This document shows positions 41,427 to 50,816 of a stretch of 64,000 nt of DNA, piece after piece. A program made the position numbers and the translations under genes. This stretch comes from Kitasatospora viridis (lineage in GTDB: Bacteria; Actinomycetota; Actinomycetes; Streptomycetales; Streptomycetaceae). How positions within the stretch are numbered: the first letter of the stretch is position 1; each line of letters starts with the position of its first letter. Location of the stretch: contig NZ_VIWT01000009.1 of assembly GCF_007829815.1 (NCBI RefSeq), positions 1 through 64,000 on the forward strand, read 5' to 3'. The notes under the pieces are model-generated. The model searched no databases. It was not told the origin of the DNA and saw only the letters and a list, made by a program, of their open reading frames with translations.

Positions 41427-42811
41427 CGACCGGCCGGGCCAACGAGGCCCTGAGCCGCTTCGCCGTGCTCGACCCCGCCACCGGCGAGCCCTTCGACGAG
41501 GCCCCCGACCAGCGCCCGGACCAGGAGCTGGACGCCGTCGTCGACCGCGCCCGGCAGGCCTGGCACGACTGGCGCGCCGACCCGGAGGTGCGCACCGCCG
41601 CGCTGCTCGCCGCGGCCGACGCCGTCGAGGCCGCCCGGGACGAGCTCGCACCGCTTCTCACCCGGGAACAGGGCAAGCCGCTGGCCGAGTCGCACGCCGA
41701 AGTCGCCCGCACGGCGGCCCGGTTGCGCTACTTCGCCGGGCTGAGCACGCCCCCCGAGCCGATCACCGACGGCCGCCCGGTGCGCAGCGAGGTGCGCTGG
41801 CGCCCGCTCGGGCCGGTCGCCGCGATCGTGCCGTGGAACTTCCCGCTGCAGCTGGCCTCGGCGAAGTTCGCGCCCGCGCTCGCCGCCGGCAACACCGTGG
41901 TGCTCAAGCCCTCCCCGTTCACCCCGCTGGCCACCCGGCTGCTCGCATCCGTGCTGGCCGCCGCCCTGCCGGAGGGCGTGCTGACCGTCGTCACCGGCCG
42001 CGAGCCGCTGGGCGCCCGGCTGGTGGCGCACCCGGGGATCCGGCACGTCACCTTCACCGGCTCGACCGCCACCGGCCGCGCCGTCGCCGCCGGCGCGGCG
42101 CCCTCGCTGGCCCGGGTCACCCTGGAGCTGGGCGGCAACGACGCGGCGGTGCTGCTGGACGACGTGGACGTGGAGGCCGTCGCGGACCGGCTGTTCTGGG
42201 CGGCGTTCCGCAACTGCGGGCAGGTCTGCATGGCCGTCAAACGGGTCTACGCGCCCGAGCGGCTGCACGCCCGGGTGGTCGAGGCGCTGGCCGAGCGGGC
42301 CAAGGCCGTCGTGGTCGGTCCCGGCCTGGACCCGGCCACCCGGCTGGGGCCGGTCAACAACCGCCCCCAGCTTGCCAAGGTGGAGCACTACACGGCTCGG
42401 GCGTTGGCCGACGGCGCCCGGGCCGCGGCGGGCGGCCACCGGCTGGACCGGCCGGGCTTCTTCTACGCGCCGACCGTGCTGACCGACGTGCCGCCGGACA
42501 GCCCGGTGGTGACGCGCGAACAGTTCGGGCCGGTGCTGCCGGTGCTGCCCTACCGGCGGCTGGACGAGGCGGTCGAGGCCGCCAACTCCGGCGAGTACGC
42601 GCTGGGCGGCTCGGTCTGGGGGACCGACCTGGACCGGGCCGAGCGGGTGGCCGAGCGGCTGGAGTGCGGCACGGCGTGGATCAACCAGCACGCCGAGCTC
42701 TCCCTCGCCCAGCCGTTCGCCGGCGCCAAGCAGAGCGGCCTCGGCGTCGCGGGCGGGCCCTGGGGGCTCTACGGGAACCTCCGGCCCTTCGTGCTGCACC
42801 GGCCGGAGTAG
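41423..42811 (+). CDS. Aldehyde dehydrogenase in the furan-phosphate operon
   Basis: 462 residues. Catalytic Cys269 is in NCGQVCMAVKR; LELGGNDAAVLLDD carries the general base; VPWNFPLQLASAKFAPALAA, FTGSTATGRA and FGPVLPVLPYR are family blocks. The likely start is TTG 41423, sharing TTGA with the upstream stop, so translation is coupled. It could oxidise the furan aldehyde made by the MfnB-like enzyme to a carboxylate, or act on a downstream product; betaine- and aromatic-aldehyde dehydrogenases are related. Confidence 0.88.
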   Translation: MTTGRANEALSRFAVLDPATGEPFDEAPDQRPDQELDAVVDRARQAWHDWRADPEVRTAALLAAADAVEAARDELAPLLTREQGKPLAESHAEVARTAARLRYFAGLSTPPEPITDGRPVRSEVRWRPLGPVAAIVPWNFPLQLASAKFAPALAAGNTVVLKPSPFTPLATRLLASVLAAALPEGVLTVVTGREPLGARLVAHPGIRHVTFTGSTATGRAVAAGAAPSLARVTLELGGNDAAVLLDDVDVEAVADRLFWAAFRNCGQVCMAVKRVYAPERLHARVVEALAERAKAVVVGPGLDPATRLGPVNNRPQLAKVEHYTARALADGARAAAGGHRLDRPGFFYAPTVLTDVPPDSPVVTREQFGPVLPVLPYRRLDEAVEAANSGEYALGGSVWGTDLDRAERVAERLECGTAWINQHAELSLAQPFAGAKQSGLGVAGGPWGLYGNLRPFVLHRPE

Positions 42812-43909
42812 GTGGCGGGGGTGGAGTTCCGGGCAGCGGTGCTGCGCTCGTACCAGGACCCGTTCGCCGTCGAGCGGGTGGCCCTGCGCTCCGGCCCGGC
42901 CGCCGGCGAGGTGCTGGTGCGGATCGCGGGGTGCGGGATGTGCCGCACCGACCTGGCGGTGCGGCGCTCGGCGGGCCGCTCGCCGCTGCCGGCGGTGCTC
43001 GGCCACGAGGGCGCCGGGGTGGTGGTGGAGACCGGCGGGCCGGACACCGGCCTGGGCGTCGGCGACCACGTGGTGCTGAGCTTCGACTCCTGCGGGCGGT
43101 GCCCCAACTGCGCGGCCGCGGCGCCGGCTTACTGCGACTCGTTCGCCGCGCTCAACCTGTTCGGCGGCCGCGCGGAGCACGCCGAGCGGTTCACCGACGC
43201 CGCCGGGGGAGTGCTCGCGCCCCGCTGGTTCGGCCAGTCCGCCTTCGCCGAGTACGCGCTGGTCCCGGCCCGCAACGCCGTGCGGGTCGACTCCGCGCTG
43301 CCGGTCGAGCTGCTCGGGCCGCTCGGCTGCGGGTTCCTCACCGGCGCCGGCGCGGTGTTCAACTCCTTCGGCGCCGGGCCCGGCGACAGCCTGGTGGTGC
43401 TCGGCGCGGGCGCGGTCGGCCTGGCCGCGGTGATGGCGGCCGGCGCCGCCGGGGTGACGGCCCTGGCGGTCGACCGGCACCCGCGCCGGCTCGCGCTGGC
43501 CGAGCGGTTCGGCGCCACGCCGCTGCCCGCCGACGGGGCGGACCTGCCCGGGCGGATCCGGCGCCTCACCGACGGCGGCGCACAGTACGCGCTGGACACC
43601 ACCGCCAGCGCACCGCTGATCAACGACGCGTTGCGGGCACTGCGGCCGACCGGCGAACTCGGCCTGGTGGCACGGCTGAACACCGCGCTCGCGCTGGAGC
43701 CGGGCACCTTGGACCGGGGCCGGCGGATCCTGCACATCTGCGAGGGCGACGCGGTGCCCGCCCTGCTGGTCCCGCGCCTGATCGCGCTCTGGCAGGCCGG
43801 GCGGTTCCCCTTCGACGAGCTGATTCGCCGTTACCCGCTCGCCGCCGTCAACGAGGCCGAACGCGACTGCGAGGCGGGCCTGGTGGTGAAGCCGGTGCTG
43901 ATCCCGTGA
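42812..43909 (+). CDS. Zinc-dependent alcohol dehydrogenase (aryl/benzyl type)
   Basis: 365 residues. Catalytic zinc: Cys in CGMCRTDLA and the GHEGAGVV His-Glu; structural zinc: CGRCPNCAAAAPAYC. NAD site GAGAVGLAAVMAAGAAG. It resembles aryl-alcohol dehydrogenases. GTG 42812 directly follows the aldehyde dehydrogenase stop; GTG 42821 is also possible. With the upstream genes it could interconvert hydroxymethyl-furan alcohol and aldehyde. It ends in a hairpin shared with the convergent methyltransferase gene. Confidence 0.9.
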   Translation: MAGVEFRAAVLRSYQDPFAVERVALRSGPAAGEVLVRIAGCGMCRTDLAVRRSAGRSPLPAVLGHEGAGVVVETGGPDTGLGVGDHVVLSFDSCGRCPNCAAAAPAYCDSFAALNLFGGRAEHAERFTDAAGGVLAPRWFGQSAFAEYALVPARNAVRVDSALPVELLGPLGCGFLTGAGAVFNSFGAGPGDSLVVLGAGAVGLAAVMAAGAAGVTALAVDRHPRRLALAERFGATPLPADGADLPGRIRRLTDGGAQYALDTTASAPLINDALRALRPTGELGLVARLNTALALEPGTLDRGRRILHICEGDAVPALLVPRLIALWQAGRFPFDELIRRYPLAAVNEAERDCEAGLVVKPVLIP

Positions 43910-43928
43910 CCCCCCGGGGGCACGGGAT
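43901..43928. terminator. Bidirectional terminator between convergent genes
   Basis: Arms ATCCCGTG (43901-43908) and CACGGGAT (43921-43928), extended inside by C5/G5 pairing. The left arm contains the start of the alcohol-dehydrogenase stop and the right arm touches the methyltransferase stop. Confidence 0.75.
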
Positions 43929-44818
43929 CAGCCGAGCGCGGTCGGCTTGTTCGCGAAGACCCACCGGTTGCCCGCGAGCGCGTCGTTGGACTCGGGCAGC
44001 GGCCCGCGGCCGTGCTCCCGGGTGTAGTCGAAGGGGGTGCGGACGCAGGTGCACCAGCCCCGGCCCGCGAGGGCTCCGGCGGAGTCGGGGCGCGGCTCGC
44101 CGATGAACAGGCTGAGCAGGTCGATGCCGATCTGCTCGGCGGTGGCGGTGTAGAGCGGGCTGGTGCGGTACTCCAGCAAGTCCCGGTCGAGTTTCACCTC
44201 GTAGGCCAGCGAGCTGCCCGGGGCGCTCAACCGGTCGACGGTGTCGAAGAGTTCGGTCTCCGCGGCGCTGGGCAGGTAGAACAGCAGTCCCTCGGCGAGC
44301 CAGACCGTCGGCGCGCTGCGCTCGAAGCCGGCGGCGGTCAGCGCGCCGACCCAGTCCTCGCGCAGGTCCACCGGGACCGGCACCCGCAGCGCGGTGGGCG
44401 CCGCCGCGAGGCCGCCGAGCACCCGGTGCTTGAACGCCAGCACGGCCTCCCGGTCGATCTCGAAGACGGTGCAGCCGGCCGGCCAGTCCAGCCGGAACGC
44501 CCGGGTGTCCAACCCCGCGCCGAGCAGCACCACTTGACGGATCCCGGCGCCCGCGGACCGGACCAGGAAGTCGTCCAGCACCCGGGTGCGTAGCCCGAAG
44601 TAGCGGGCGAACCGGCCCCACAGCGGGTTCGCGTCCCCGTCCGGCACCTGCCCGATCCGCACCGGCCAGCCCGCCGAGGCCGGGGCGGCCCGCACGAAGT
44701 GCTCGGCGTACACGTCCCGGGCCAGGCTGTCGGGCCGGTGCGTCTCGATCGCCCGCGCCGCCGCGACCAGCAGGGCCGTCGCTCCGACGCCCCCGTCCAC
44801 GCCCTCGGTGCCGGCCAT
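43928..44818 (-). CDS. SAM-dependent methyltransferase (leucine-carboxyl/polyketide O-methyltransferase-like)
   Basis: 296 residues. ATALLVAAARAIETHRPDSL and GWPVRIGQ at the N-terminus and VVLLGAGLDTRAFRLDWPAG (SAM motif I) identify the PPM/TcmP-like family common in actinomycetes, followed by FEIDREAVL (motif II) and WLAEGLLFYLPS. It methylates carboxyl or hydroxyl groups of small molecules. ATG 44818 has GGAGGG. Convergent with the furan operon; a shared pathway is possible but not shown. Confidence 0.87.
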   Translation of the reverse strand: MAGTEGVDGGVGATALLVAAARAIETHRPDSLARDVYAEHFVRAAPASAGWPVRIGQVPDGDANPLWGRFARYFGLRTRVLDDFLVRSAGAGIRQVVLLGAGLDTRAFRLDWPAGCTVFEIDREAVLAFKHRVLGGLAAAPTALRVPVPVDLREDWVGALTAAGFERSAPTVWLAEGLLFYLPSAAETELFDTVDRLSAPGSSLAYEVKLDRDLLEYRTSPLYTATAEQIGIDLLSLFIGEPRPDSAGALAGRGWCTCVRTPFDYTREHGRGPLPESNDALAGNRWVFANKPTALG

Positions 44819-44898
44819 GTGCCCTCCAGGTCAGGGGAGTTCGTCGTCCCCCTACTATCGGGGGCGGCGCCGGGCGGGCGGGGCGAAGGCAATGGGAC

Positions 44899-44914
44899 TC
44901 ACTCGTTGGAGTGA
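44899..44914. promoter_or_regulatory. Palindrome upstream of the methyltransferase
   Basis: TCACTCGTTGGAGTGA: perfect 6-bp arms around GTTG, 81 bp before the methyltransferase start. Cognate regulator unknown. Confidence 0.45.
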
Positions 44915-44969
44915 ATCACCGTCATCTCGGTCAGATTCTCGCTGACATGTGCTAGTCAATGCCCTCGGC

Positions 44970-44982
44970 TGACGTCCCGTCA
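44970..44982. repeat. TGACG-N3-CGTCA palindrome, copy 4, at a stop codon
   Basis: TGACGTCCCGTCA. Its right TCA (44980-44982) is the complement of the stop codon of the minus-strand gene at 44980-45324. Confidence 0.6.
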
Positions 44983-45324
44983 GGGCAGCACGATCACCTG
45001 GCACCCGTGACCGGCCAGCGCGCGCACGATCGAGCGGGCCACCGCCTCGTCCAGCGAGAGCACGAACAGCCCGGGCAGCAGCACCACGCCGAAGAACCCG
45101 CTCGCCACTGCCCGCAGCAGCCGCTGCAGCTCCGGCAGCGCCTGCGAGGCCAGCCGGCCGTTGTCGATGAAGATCGCCGGGGCGGGCAGTGCCAGCGCCT
45201 GGGCGTGGTCCAGCACGGCGTTGCGGTGCGGGGTCATCTGGAAGTGGTCGAAGGGGAAGCACCTCAGGTACGCCGCGGTGCGCGGCGGGGTCGTTGTGGG
45301 GAGGTGGTCGGTGGTGGCGCTCAT
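44980..45324 (-). CDS. Small conserved hypothetical protein
   Basis: 114 residues from ATG 45324 (GGAG 5 nt upstream). AAYLRCFPFDHFQMTPHRNA at the N-terminus, then FIDNGRLASQALPELQRLL and a hydrophobic core (GFFGVVLLPGLFVLSLDEAV). The layout loosely recalls the fold of serine-recombinase N-terminal domains, without a convincing catalytic Ser; such small proteins are common in Streptomyces and have no known role. Divergent from the LuxR-family regulator at 45591. Confidence 0.65.
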   Translation of the reverse strand: MSATTDHLPTTTPPRTAAYLRCFPFDHFQMTPHRNAVLDHAQALALPAPAIFIDNGRLASQALPELQRLLRAVASGFFGVVLLPGLFVLSLDEAVARSIVRALAGHGCQVIVLP

Positions 45325-45590
45325 GCTCACTCCGGACGGACAAGGGGACCGGAGGTCCGAGGACGATCGCCTGGGCCGACCGGTGGCACTTCCCAGCAAA
45401 GCCGCCGACCCGGTGTTCGACAATAGGTAGCGGCACCCATTCGACGGTGGGAGCGCTGGGTACTCGCCCGTCCAACCCCGCTGAGCTGCGCCGATCTCGC
45501 GTTGTCACCGGACGCGACCCCGGCCAGACTCGGAAGGGCGGGGCGGCGGGCACCCGATCGCCTCACCGTACGTGACAAGGACGGCACAGT

Positions 45591-48455
45591 ATGGCCCAGC
45601 AGCTCGCCGACCGCAGCCCGGCCGGCGGCCCCGGTTTCGGCTTCGTCGGCCGGCGCCGGGAGCTGGCCCGGGTGCTGGAGGCCGTGCGGCACGAGCCCGC
45701 CGTGGTGCTGATCGAGGGCGAAGCCGGCATCGGCAAGAGCCGGCTGATCCGCGAGGCCGTGCTCGCGCTGGCCGCCGAGGGCCGCCCGGTGCTCACCGGC
45801 CTGTGCCACCCGCTGCGCGAACCGATCCCGTTCGGGCCGGTCACCGACGCGCTGCGCGAGGCGGGCCCCTGGCTGCCGCCGGTCGCCCGGATCCCGCCGA
45901 CGGCCGGCGCGCTGGCCCCGCTGCTGCCCGACCTGGCCGACCACCTCCCGCCGCCACCGCCTCACCCCGGCGACGCCCCGGCCGAACGCCAGCTGCGGAT
46001 CCAGGCGGTGCGCTCGCTGCTGGCCGCGATCGGCCGGGTGGTGCTGGTCATCGACGACCTGCACTGGGCCGACCTGGCCACCCGGGAGCTGCTGCTGGTG
46101 CTGGCCCGCGACATGCCGGCCCCGCTCAGCCTGGTGCTGGCCTACCGGCCGCAGGACCTCTCCCCGGGCGAACACGTCCTCGGCTCCGCCTACCGCCGCC
46201 CGCCCGAACTGGCCGGCGCCACCATCCAGCTCCACCCGCTGCTGGAGCACGACGTCGCCGACCTGGCCGGCGCCGCACTCGGACCGGACAGCAGCCCCCC
46301 GCTGGTCCGTGCACTGTTCCGCCGCAGCGAGGGCCTGCCGCTGGTGGTGGAGGAGGACCTGCTCACGCTGGTCGAGCGCGAACCGCGCGACCCGGCCGCC
46401 CTCGCCACCGACCTGCACCGCACGCCGGTGCCCGCCGCGCTGCGCGAGACCATCGGCGAACGGCTGGCCGGCCTGCCCGAGGAGAGCGCCGCCCTGGTGG
46501 ACGCGGCCGCCGTGCTGGCCGTGCCGGCCGCCGAGGCGCTGCTGGCCGCCGTCGCCGAGATCGCGCCCGAGCGCAGCACCGAGGCCCTCGCGCTGGCCCT
46601 GCAGGCCCGCGCGCTGCGCGAGAGCGGCCCGGACCGGTACGCCTTTCGCCACGTGCTGGCCCGGCAGGTGGCCTACGAACGCGTACCCGCCCCGATCCGC
46701 ACCCGCCTGCACCGCCGGGCGATCGAGGTGCTGCGCGCCCACACCCCGCCGCCGCTGGTGCAGATCGCCCACCACCTGCAGGCGGTCGGCGACCGCGACG
46801 GCTGGCTCGCCACCGCCGAGGCCGCCGCCCGGCAGGCCGTCGAGGTGGACGACCTGGGCACCGCCGCCGGGCTGCTGCGCCAGCTGCTGGAGCAGGACGA
46901 CCTGCCGGCGGCGCTGCGCAGCTGGTCCGCCCTGGCGCTGGCCAGGATGGTCGTGGACGTCGCCGACGCGGCCGACAGCACCCGAATCCTCGGCCGGATC
47001 CTCGCCGACCCGCGGCTGCCGGGGCCCGACCGCGGCGAGATCCGCCTGGGCCTGGGCCTGCTGCTGGTCAACCAGGGCCAGGACCGGGCCGGCTTCCGCG
47101 AGATCGAACGCTCCGTCGAGGAGCTCGCCGACCGGCCCTCGCGCGCCGTGCGGGCCATGGTGGCCCTGGCGATCGACGAGAAGCGCGACGCGAGTGCCTG
47201 GCTCGACCGGGCCGAACGGACGGAGCGTCAGGGCGGCTGCGACGAACCGGCCCGGGCCTCGATCCGCGCCGCCCGCCTCAACCTGCTCGCCCGGGAGGGC
47301 GACCCGGCCGTCTGGCCGCTGCTGGACGAACTGCCCCGCGGCTGCGAGGACCCCGAGGTGCGCCGGCACACCGTGCGGGCGCTCTACAACGTCGGCGACC
47401 TGGCGATCGAGCTCGGCCACGACCGGCGGGCGGGCGAGCTGCTCGACGAGGCGATCGACCTGGGCCGCCGGGCGCTGGCCCCCAAGATCGAGGGCTACAT
47501 CCTGATCGACCGGCTGCGCCTGGAACTGCTGGCCGGCCGGTGGGCCGGACTGGAGGAGCGGATGGCCGCCCTCGCCCGCGACTACCCGGACCTGGTGATG
47601 GCCGAGGAGGAGCGGCGGCTGGCCGGCGGGCTGATGGCCGCGGCCCGGGGCGAGTGGGCCCGCGCGCTCGAACACTTCGGGGTGGTCGCCGAGACCCGGG
47701 AGAAGGAGTTCACCACCACCCCCGCGCTGCGGGCCGCCACCGGCGCCGTGGGCGTGCTGCTGGCCCGCAAGGAGCCGGAGCGGGCCTGGGCGGTGGCCGA
47801 GCCGGCGCTGGCCGAGCTGCGCCGGGTGCGGGCCTGGCCGCGCGGCACCGGCCTGGTCGCCGTCGCCGTCGAGGCCGCGCTGGCCCGCGGCGACCGCAAG
47901 GGCGCGCAGGGCCTCGTAGCCGAGGCCGAGCAGGGCCTGCGGGGCCGCGACGCGCCCGCCGCCACTGCCGAACTCCTGCTCGCCCAGGGCCTGCTGGCTC
48001 TCGGGTCCGATGACGCGGCGGCGGTGCGGTGCTTCGAGGCGGCCCGGGACACCTGGCAGCGGATCGGCCGGCCCTACCACGAGGCGCTCGCCGCCGAGCG
48101 GCTGGCCGGCCCGCTGGCCGCCGCGGAACCGGACCGGGCGGCGGCCGAACTCGCCGCGGCCGCCGAGACGTTCGACGAGCTCGGGGCCACCTCCGACCTG
48201 GCCCGCTGCCAGCACGCGCTGCGCGAGCTCAGCCAGCCCCGGACCACCGGCCGGGGCCGCCGCGGCTACGGCCGGCAACTGTCGCCGCGCGAACGCCAGG
48301 TGGCCGAGTTCCTGGCCCAGGGCCTGGGCAACCAGGAGATCGCCCAAGCCCTGTTCCTCTCCCCGCGCACCGTCGAGCACCACGTGGCGCACGTGCTGGA
48401 GAAGCTCGACGTCTCCCGAAAAGACGTCAGGGCCCGCCTCGCCAGGGGTGATTGA
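45591..48455 (+). CDS. LAL-type LuxR-family ATP-binding regulator
   Basis: 954 residues. Walker A is GEAGIGKSRL near residue 42 and Walker B is VLVIDDLHWAD, in an AAA-type ATPase domain. A long TPR-like helical region follows. The C-terminal LuxR HTH is LSPRERQVAEFLAQGLGNQE with IAQALFLSPRTVEHHVAHVL. This is the large LuxR (MalT-like) group that often controls secondary metabolism. ATG 45591 has AAGGACGG. Divergent from the small gene at 44980-45324, a possible target. Ligand unknown. Confidence 0.92.
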   Translation: MAQQLADRSPAGGPGFGFVGRRRELARVLEAVRHEPAVVLIEGEAGIGKSRLIREAVLALAAEGRPVLTGLCHPLREPIPFGPVTDALREAGPWLPPVARIPPTAGALAPLLPDLADHLPPPPPHPGDAPAERQLRIQAVRSLLAAIGRVVLVIDDLHWADLATRELLLVLARDMPAPLSLVLAYRPQDLSPGEHVLGSAYRRPPELAGATIQLHPLLEHDVADLAGAALGPDSSPPLVRALFRRSEGLPLVVEEDLLTLVEREPRDPAALATDLHRTPVPAALRETIGERLAGLPEESAALVDAAAVLAVPAAEALLAAVAEIAPERSTEALALALQARALRESGPDRYAFRHVLARQVAYERVPAPIRTRLHRRAIEVLRAHTPPPLVQIAHHLQAVGDRDGWLATAEAAARQAVEVDDLGTAAGLLRQLLEQDDLPAALRSWSALALARMVVDVADAADSTRILGRILADPRLPGPDRGEIRLGLGLLLVNQGQDRAGFREIERSVEELADRPSRAVRAMVALAIDEKRDASAWLDRAERTERQGGCDEPARASIRAARLNLLAREGDPAVWPLLDELPRGCEDPEVRRHTVRALYNVGDLAIELGHDRRAGELLDEAIDLGRRALAPKIEGYILIDRLRLELLAGRWAGLEERMAALARDYPDLVMAEEERRLAGGLMAAARGEWARALEHFGVVAETREKEFTTTPALRAATGAVGVLLARKEPERAWAVAEPALAELRRVRAWPRGTGLVAVAVEAALARGDRKGAQGLVAEAEQGLRGRDAPAATAELLLAQGLLALGSDDAAAVRCFEAARDTWQRIGRPYHEALAAERLAGPLAAAEPDRAAAELAAAAETFDELGATSDLARCQHALRELSQPRTTGRGRRGYGRQLSPRERQVAEFLAQGLGNQEIAQALFLSPRTVEHHVAHVLEKLDVSRKDVRARLARGD

Positions 48456-48477
48456 TGGCTCGTCAGCTGCCGTGCGG

Positions 48478-49116
48478 CTACTCGCCGAGCGCGATCCGTA
48501 TCCCGAAACCCACGATGACCGTGCCGGTGATCCGGTCCAGCAGGCGCTGGGCCTGCGGCTTGCGCAGCCAGCCGCGCAGCGAGCGGGTGAAGGCGATCAG
48601 CACGGCCGACCAGGTGAGGCCCAGCAGGATGTGCACGCTGGTGAGCAGCAGGCCCATCGCGAGGTGCGGTGCGCCCGGCGGGATGAACTGCGGGAGCAGG
48701 GCGACGTAGAAGGCGCCCATCTTCGGGTTGAGCAGGTTGGTCAGGGTGCCCTGGCGCCAGCCGCCGGCCACGGTGTCCGCGAGCGGCACCGGCGCCTCCT
48801 CGGGCGCCGCCTCGGCCGCGCGGCCGCGCCGGGTGCTGAGCAGCATCCGGATGCCCATCCAGACCAGGTACGCGGCGCCCGTCCAGCGCAGCGTCTCGTA
48901 GGCCAGGTGCGAGGCGGTCAGCAGGGCGGTGATGCCGAGCGAGGCGAAGCCGCCCCAGACCAGGGTGCCGGTCTGGATCCCGAGGACGGTGCCCCAGGCC
49001 CGCCGTCGGTGGCCGAGCGCCGAGGTGCGCAGGATCAGGGCGGTGTCGAGTCCGGGGGTCAGGGTCAGGAGCCCGACGACCAGGGAGAACGACCACAGTG
49101 CGGTGCTGATTGTCAT
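48478..49116 (-). CDS. LysE/RhtB-family amino-acid exporter
   Basis: 212 residues, six predicted membrane segments. LTLTPGLDTALILRTSALGH is the signature after TM1, TGAAYLVWMGIRMLL the TM3 motif and LTNLLNPKMGAFYVALLPQF the conserved N-P-K/F loop. It exports amino acids or derivatives. ATG 49116. Convergent with the LAL regulator over 22 bp. Confidence 0.92.
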   Translation of the reverse strand: MTISTALWSFSLVVGLLTLTPGLDTALILRTSALGHRRRAWGTVLGIQTGTLVWGGFASLGITALLTASHLAYETLRWTGAAYLVWMGIRMLLSTRRGRAAEAAPEEAPVPLADTVAGGWRQGTLTNLLNPKMGAFYVALLPQFIPPGAPHLAMGLLLTSVHILLGLTWSAVLIAFTRSLRGWLRKPQAQRLLDRITGTVIVGFGIRIALGE

Positions 49117-49187
49117 GGATGTTCAGCTTATCGGTGCTGGATCGGCGCCCCGCCGCGGGGGTCCGCCAGGGGGACAGCGCACCGGGC

Positions 49188-49200
49188 TGACGGACCGTCA
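49188..49200. repeat. TGACG-N3-CGTCA palindrome, copy 5, at a stop codon
   Basis: TGACGGACCGTCA. Its right TCA (49198-49200) is the complement of the stop codon of the glycine-oxidase-like gene. It is identical to copy 2 apart from the central base. Confidence 0.6.
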
Positions 49201-50628
49201 CCGCGGCCCGCGCAGGTACCGCTCGATCAGCTTGGCCAGCTCCGGCCCCTGCTCGTAGGCCAGCGGCGCGAGCTCCGGCGGCAGCACCAGGCCCTCCGGC
49301 AGCCGGTCGTAGGCCTCGCCCAGCTGCCGCCGGTAGCCGTCCACCAGCAGCTCGGGCCAGGCGCCGGTGAGCGGCGGCCGCATCCGCGACTCGGCGGCCA
49401 GTGCGGCGAGTTGGACGGCGGCCTCCTCGACGGCCGCCTCGCGGGTCCAGTCGGTCACGGGGGAGCGGTCCGGGTGCCACGGCGCGAGCCAGTTGCTCGG
49501 GCGGTGGTGCAGGATCGCGGCGGCCAACTCCTCGGCGATCAGCGGGGAGGCGTGCAGCCCGTCGCGGTGGGTGCCGGTGGCGATCCACAGGCCGGGCCGC
49601 GCGGTGGCGCCGAGCAGCGGGTGGCCGTCCAGCCCGACCGGGCGGTTCCCGTGGTGCAGTCGGCGCACCCGGGCCCCGGTGAGCCCGTGGTGCAGTTGGC
49701 CGAGCGCGCCCTCCAGCAGGAACCGCAGCGCCCCGGCGGTCGGCTCGCCGCCCGGTGCCAGGGCGGGGGCGGTGGAGGCACCCACGTACCAACTCCCGTC
49801 CGCCTGCGGCACGGCGTGCAGGCCGCAGGCGTACGCGCGGTTGGGCGTGCGCAGCACGGCGGGCAGCGGGGCCGGCGCGCCGAGCGTCACGGCGGTGCCC
49901 TCGGCGGCGACCACCGGCAGCACCGGCAGCCGCGGATCGAGCGCCTCCAGCAGCGGGGTGGTCCAGGCGCCGGCGGCCAGCACCAGGGTGGGCGCGGTCA
50001 GCACGGCGCCCCGCAGGTGCAGCGCGTAGCCCGCGCCGTCGGTGCGCAGCCGGCCGGCCGGCACCCGGGTCAGGCCGGGCAGCGCGGCGAGCGCGGCGTC
50101 CAGGGTGGCGAGCCAGCGGCGGGCGTCCAGGTAGGCCTCGGCCGGCAGGTGGAGGGCGCGCAGCGCGCGGTCGTTCTCCAGCGGGCGGTGGGCCGGAACG
50201 TCGGCGGGATCGACCTCCTGCACCGGCAGCCCGTGCTCGTGCCCGGCCGCGCCGATCGCCGCGAAGGCCTGCTCGTCGAGCCGCCCGGAGACGGCGTTCA
50301 GCAGCACGAAGGTGCCGGCGCCGTACCCGTCGCGCAGCGGCGCCCGGGCGCCGGCCCGCTCGCGCACCCGCTCCCGCCAGGCGGGCCAGCGCCGGGCCGC
50401 CTCCACGGCGAGCCCCAGCCGCAGCCGCCCGTGCCGGGTGCGCAGACCGGCCGCCGTCACCTCGCCCAGCACGCCCAGCATCGCGCCCGCCGCAGCCGAA
50501 GCCCCCGCGGCCCGCCGCCCGGCGAGCGCCACCCGCAGGCCCGGATCCGCGCCCGCGAGCGCGAAGGCGATCGACCGGCCCAGCACCCCGTCGCCCAGCA
50601 CCAGCACATCCGTCGCCACCCGCCGCAC
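49198..50628 (-). CDS. FAD-dependent amino-acid oxidase (glycine oxidase/ThiO-like)
   Basis: 476 residues from GTG 50628 (AGAGGGG upstream; GTG 50646 is in frame). The DAO fold is shown by VLVLGDGVLGRSIAFALAGA at the N-terminus, PTLVLAAGAWTTPLL in the middle and RPVGLDGHPLLGATARPGLW with GTHRDGLHASPLIAEELA near the C-terminus. Glycine oxidases of this type supply iminoacetate for thiamine synthesis, but no thi gene is nearby, so the substrate is open. The protein has a C-terminal extension of about 100 residues beyond the typical enzyme. Confidence 0.82.
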   Translation of the reverse strand: MRRVATDVLVLGDGVLGRSIAFALAGADPGLRVALAGRRAAGASAAAGAMLGVLGEVTAAGLRTRHGRLRLGLAVEAARRWPAWRERVRERAGARAPLRDGYGAGTFVLLNAVSGRLDEQAFAAIGAAGHEHGLPVQEVDPADVPAHRPLENDRALRALHLPAEAYLDARRWLATLDAALAALPGLTRVPAGRLRTDGAGYALHLRGAVLTAPTLVLAAGAWTTPLLEALDPRLPVLPVVAAEGTAVTLGAPAPLPAVLRTPNRAYACGLHAVPQADGSWYVGASTAPALAPGGEPTAGALRFLLEGALGQLHHGLTGARVRRLHHGNRPVGLDGHPLLGATARPGLWIATGTHRDGLHASPLIAEELAAAILHHRPSNWLAPWHPDRSPVTDWTREAAVEEAAVQLAALAAESRMRPPLTGAWPELLVDGYRRQLGEAYDRLPEGLVLPPELAPLAYEQGPELAKLIERYLRGPR

Positions 50629-50816
50629 GCCGACCCCTCTCGACACCCCTGACCTTCGGTGTCATCCCTGTCCCGGCAAAGGGGTTCGTACGCGTGCCGC
50701 GCCGGGCCGATCCGGTCAGGGCGGATCCGATCGGTCCCGGTCCCGCCGTGTGCAACCGCCCGTTCCCGCCCCGGCGTCGTACCCTGCGAACCCGACACAC
50801 CAGGCGGAGCGGCACC

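Noticed and set aside
40698..44818. Complete secondary-metabolite cluster including the methyltransferase
   Set aside because: No synthase, ligase, export or regulator gene ties the convergent methyltransferase to the furan operon; only the three-gene operon is supported.
45327..48392. A 1,021-codon open frame on the minus strand opposite the LAL regulator
   Set aside because: It mirrors the high-GC codon structure of the real gene. Its translation is Gly/Gln/Arg-rich low complexity with no family motif, while the plus strand has Walker and LuxR motifs.
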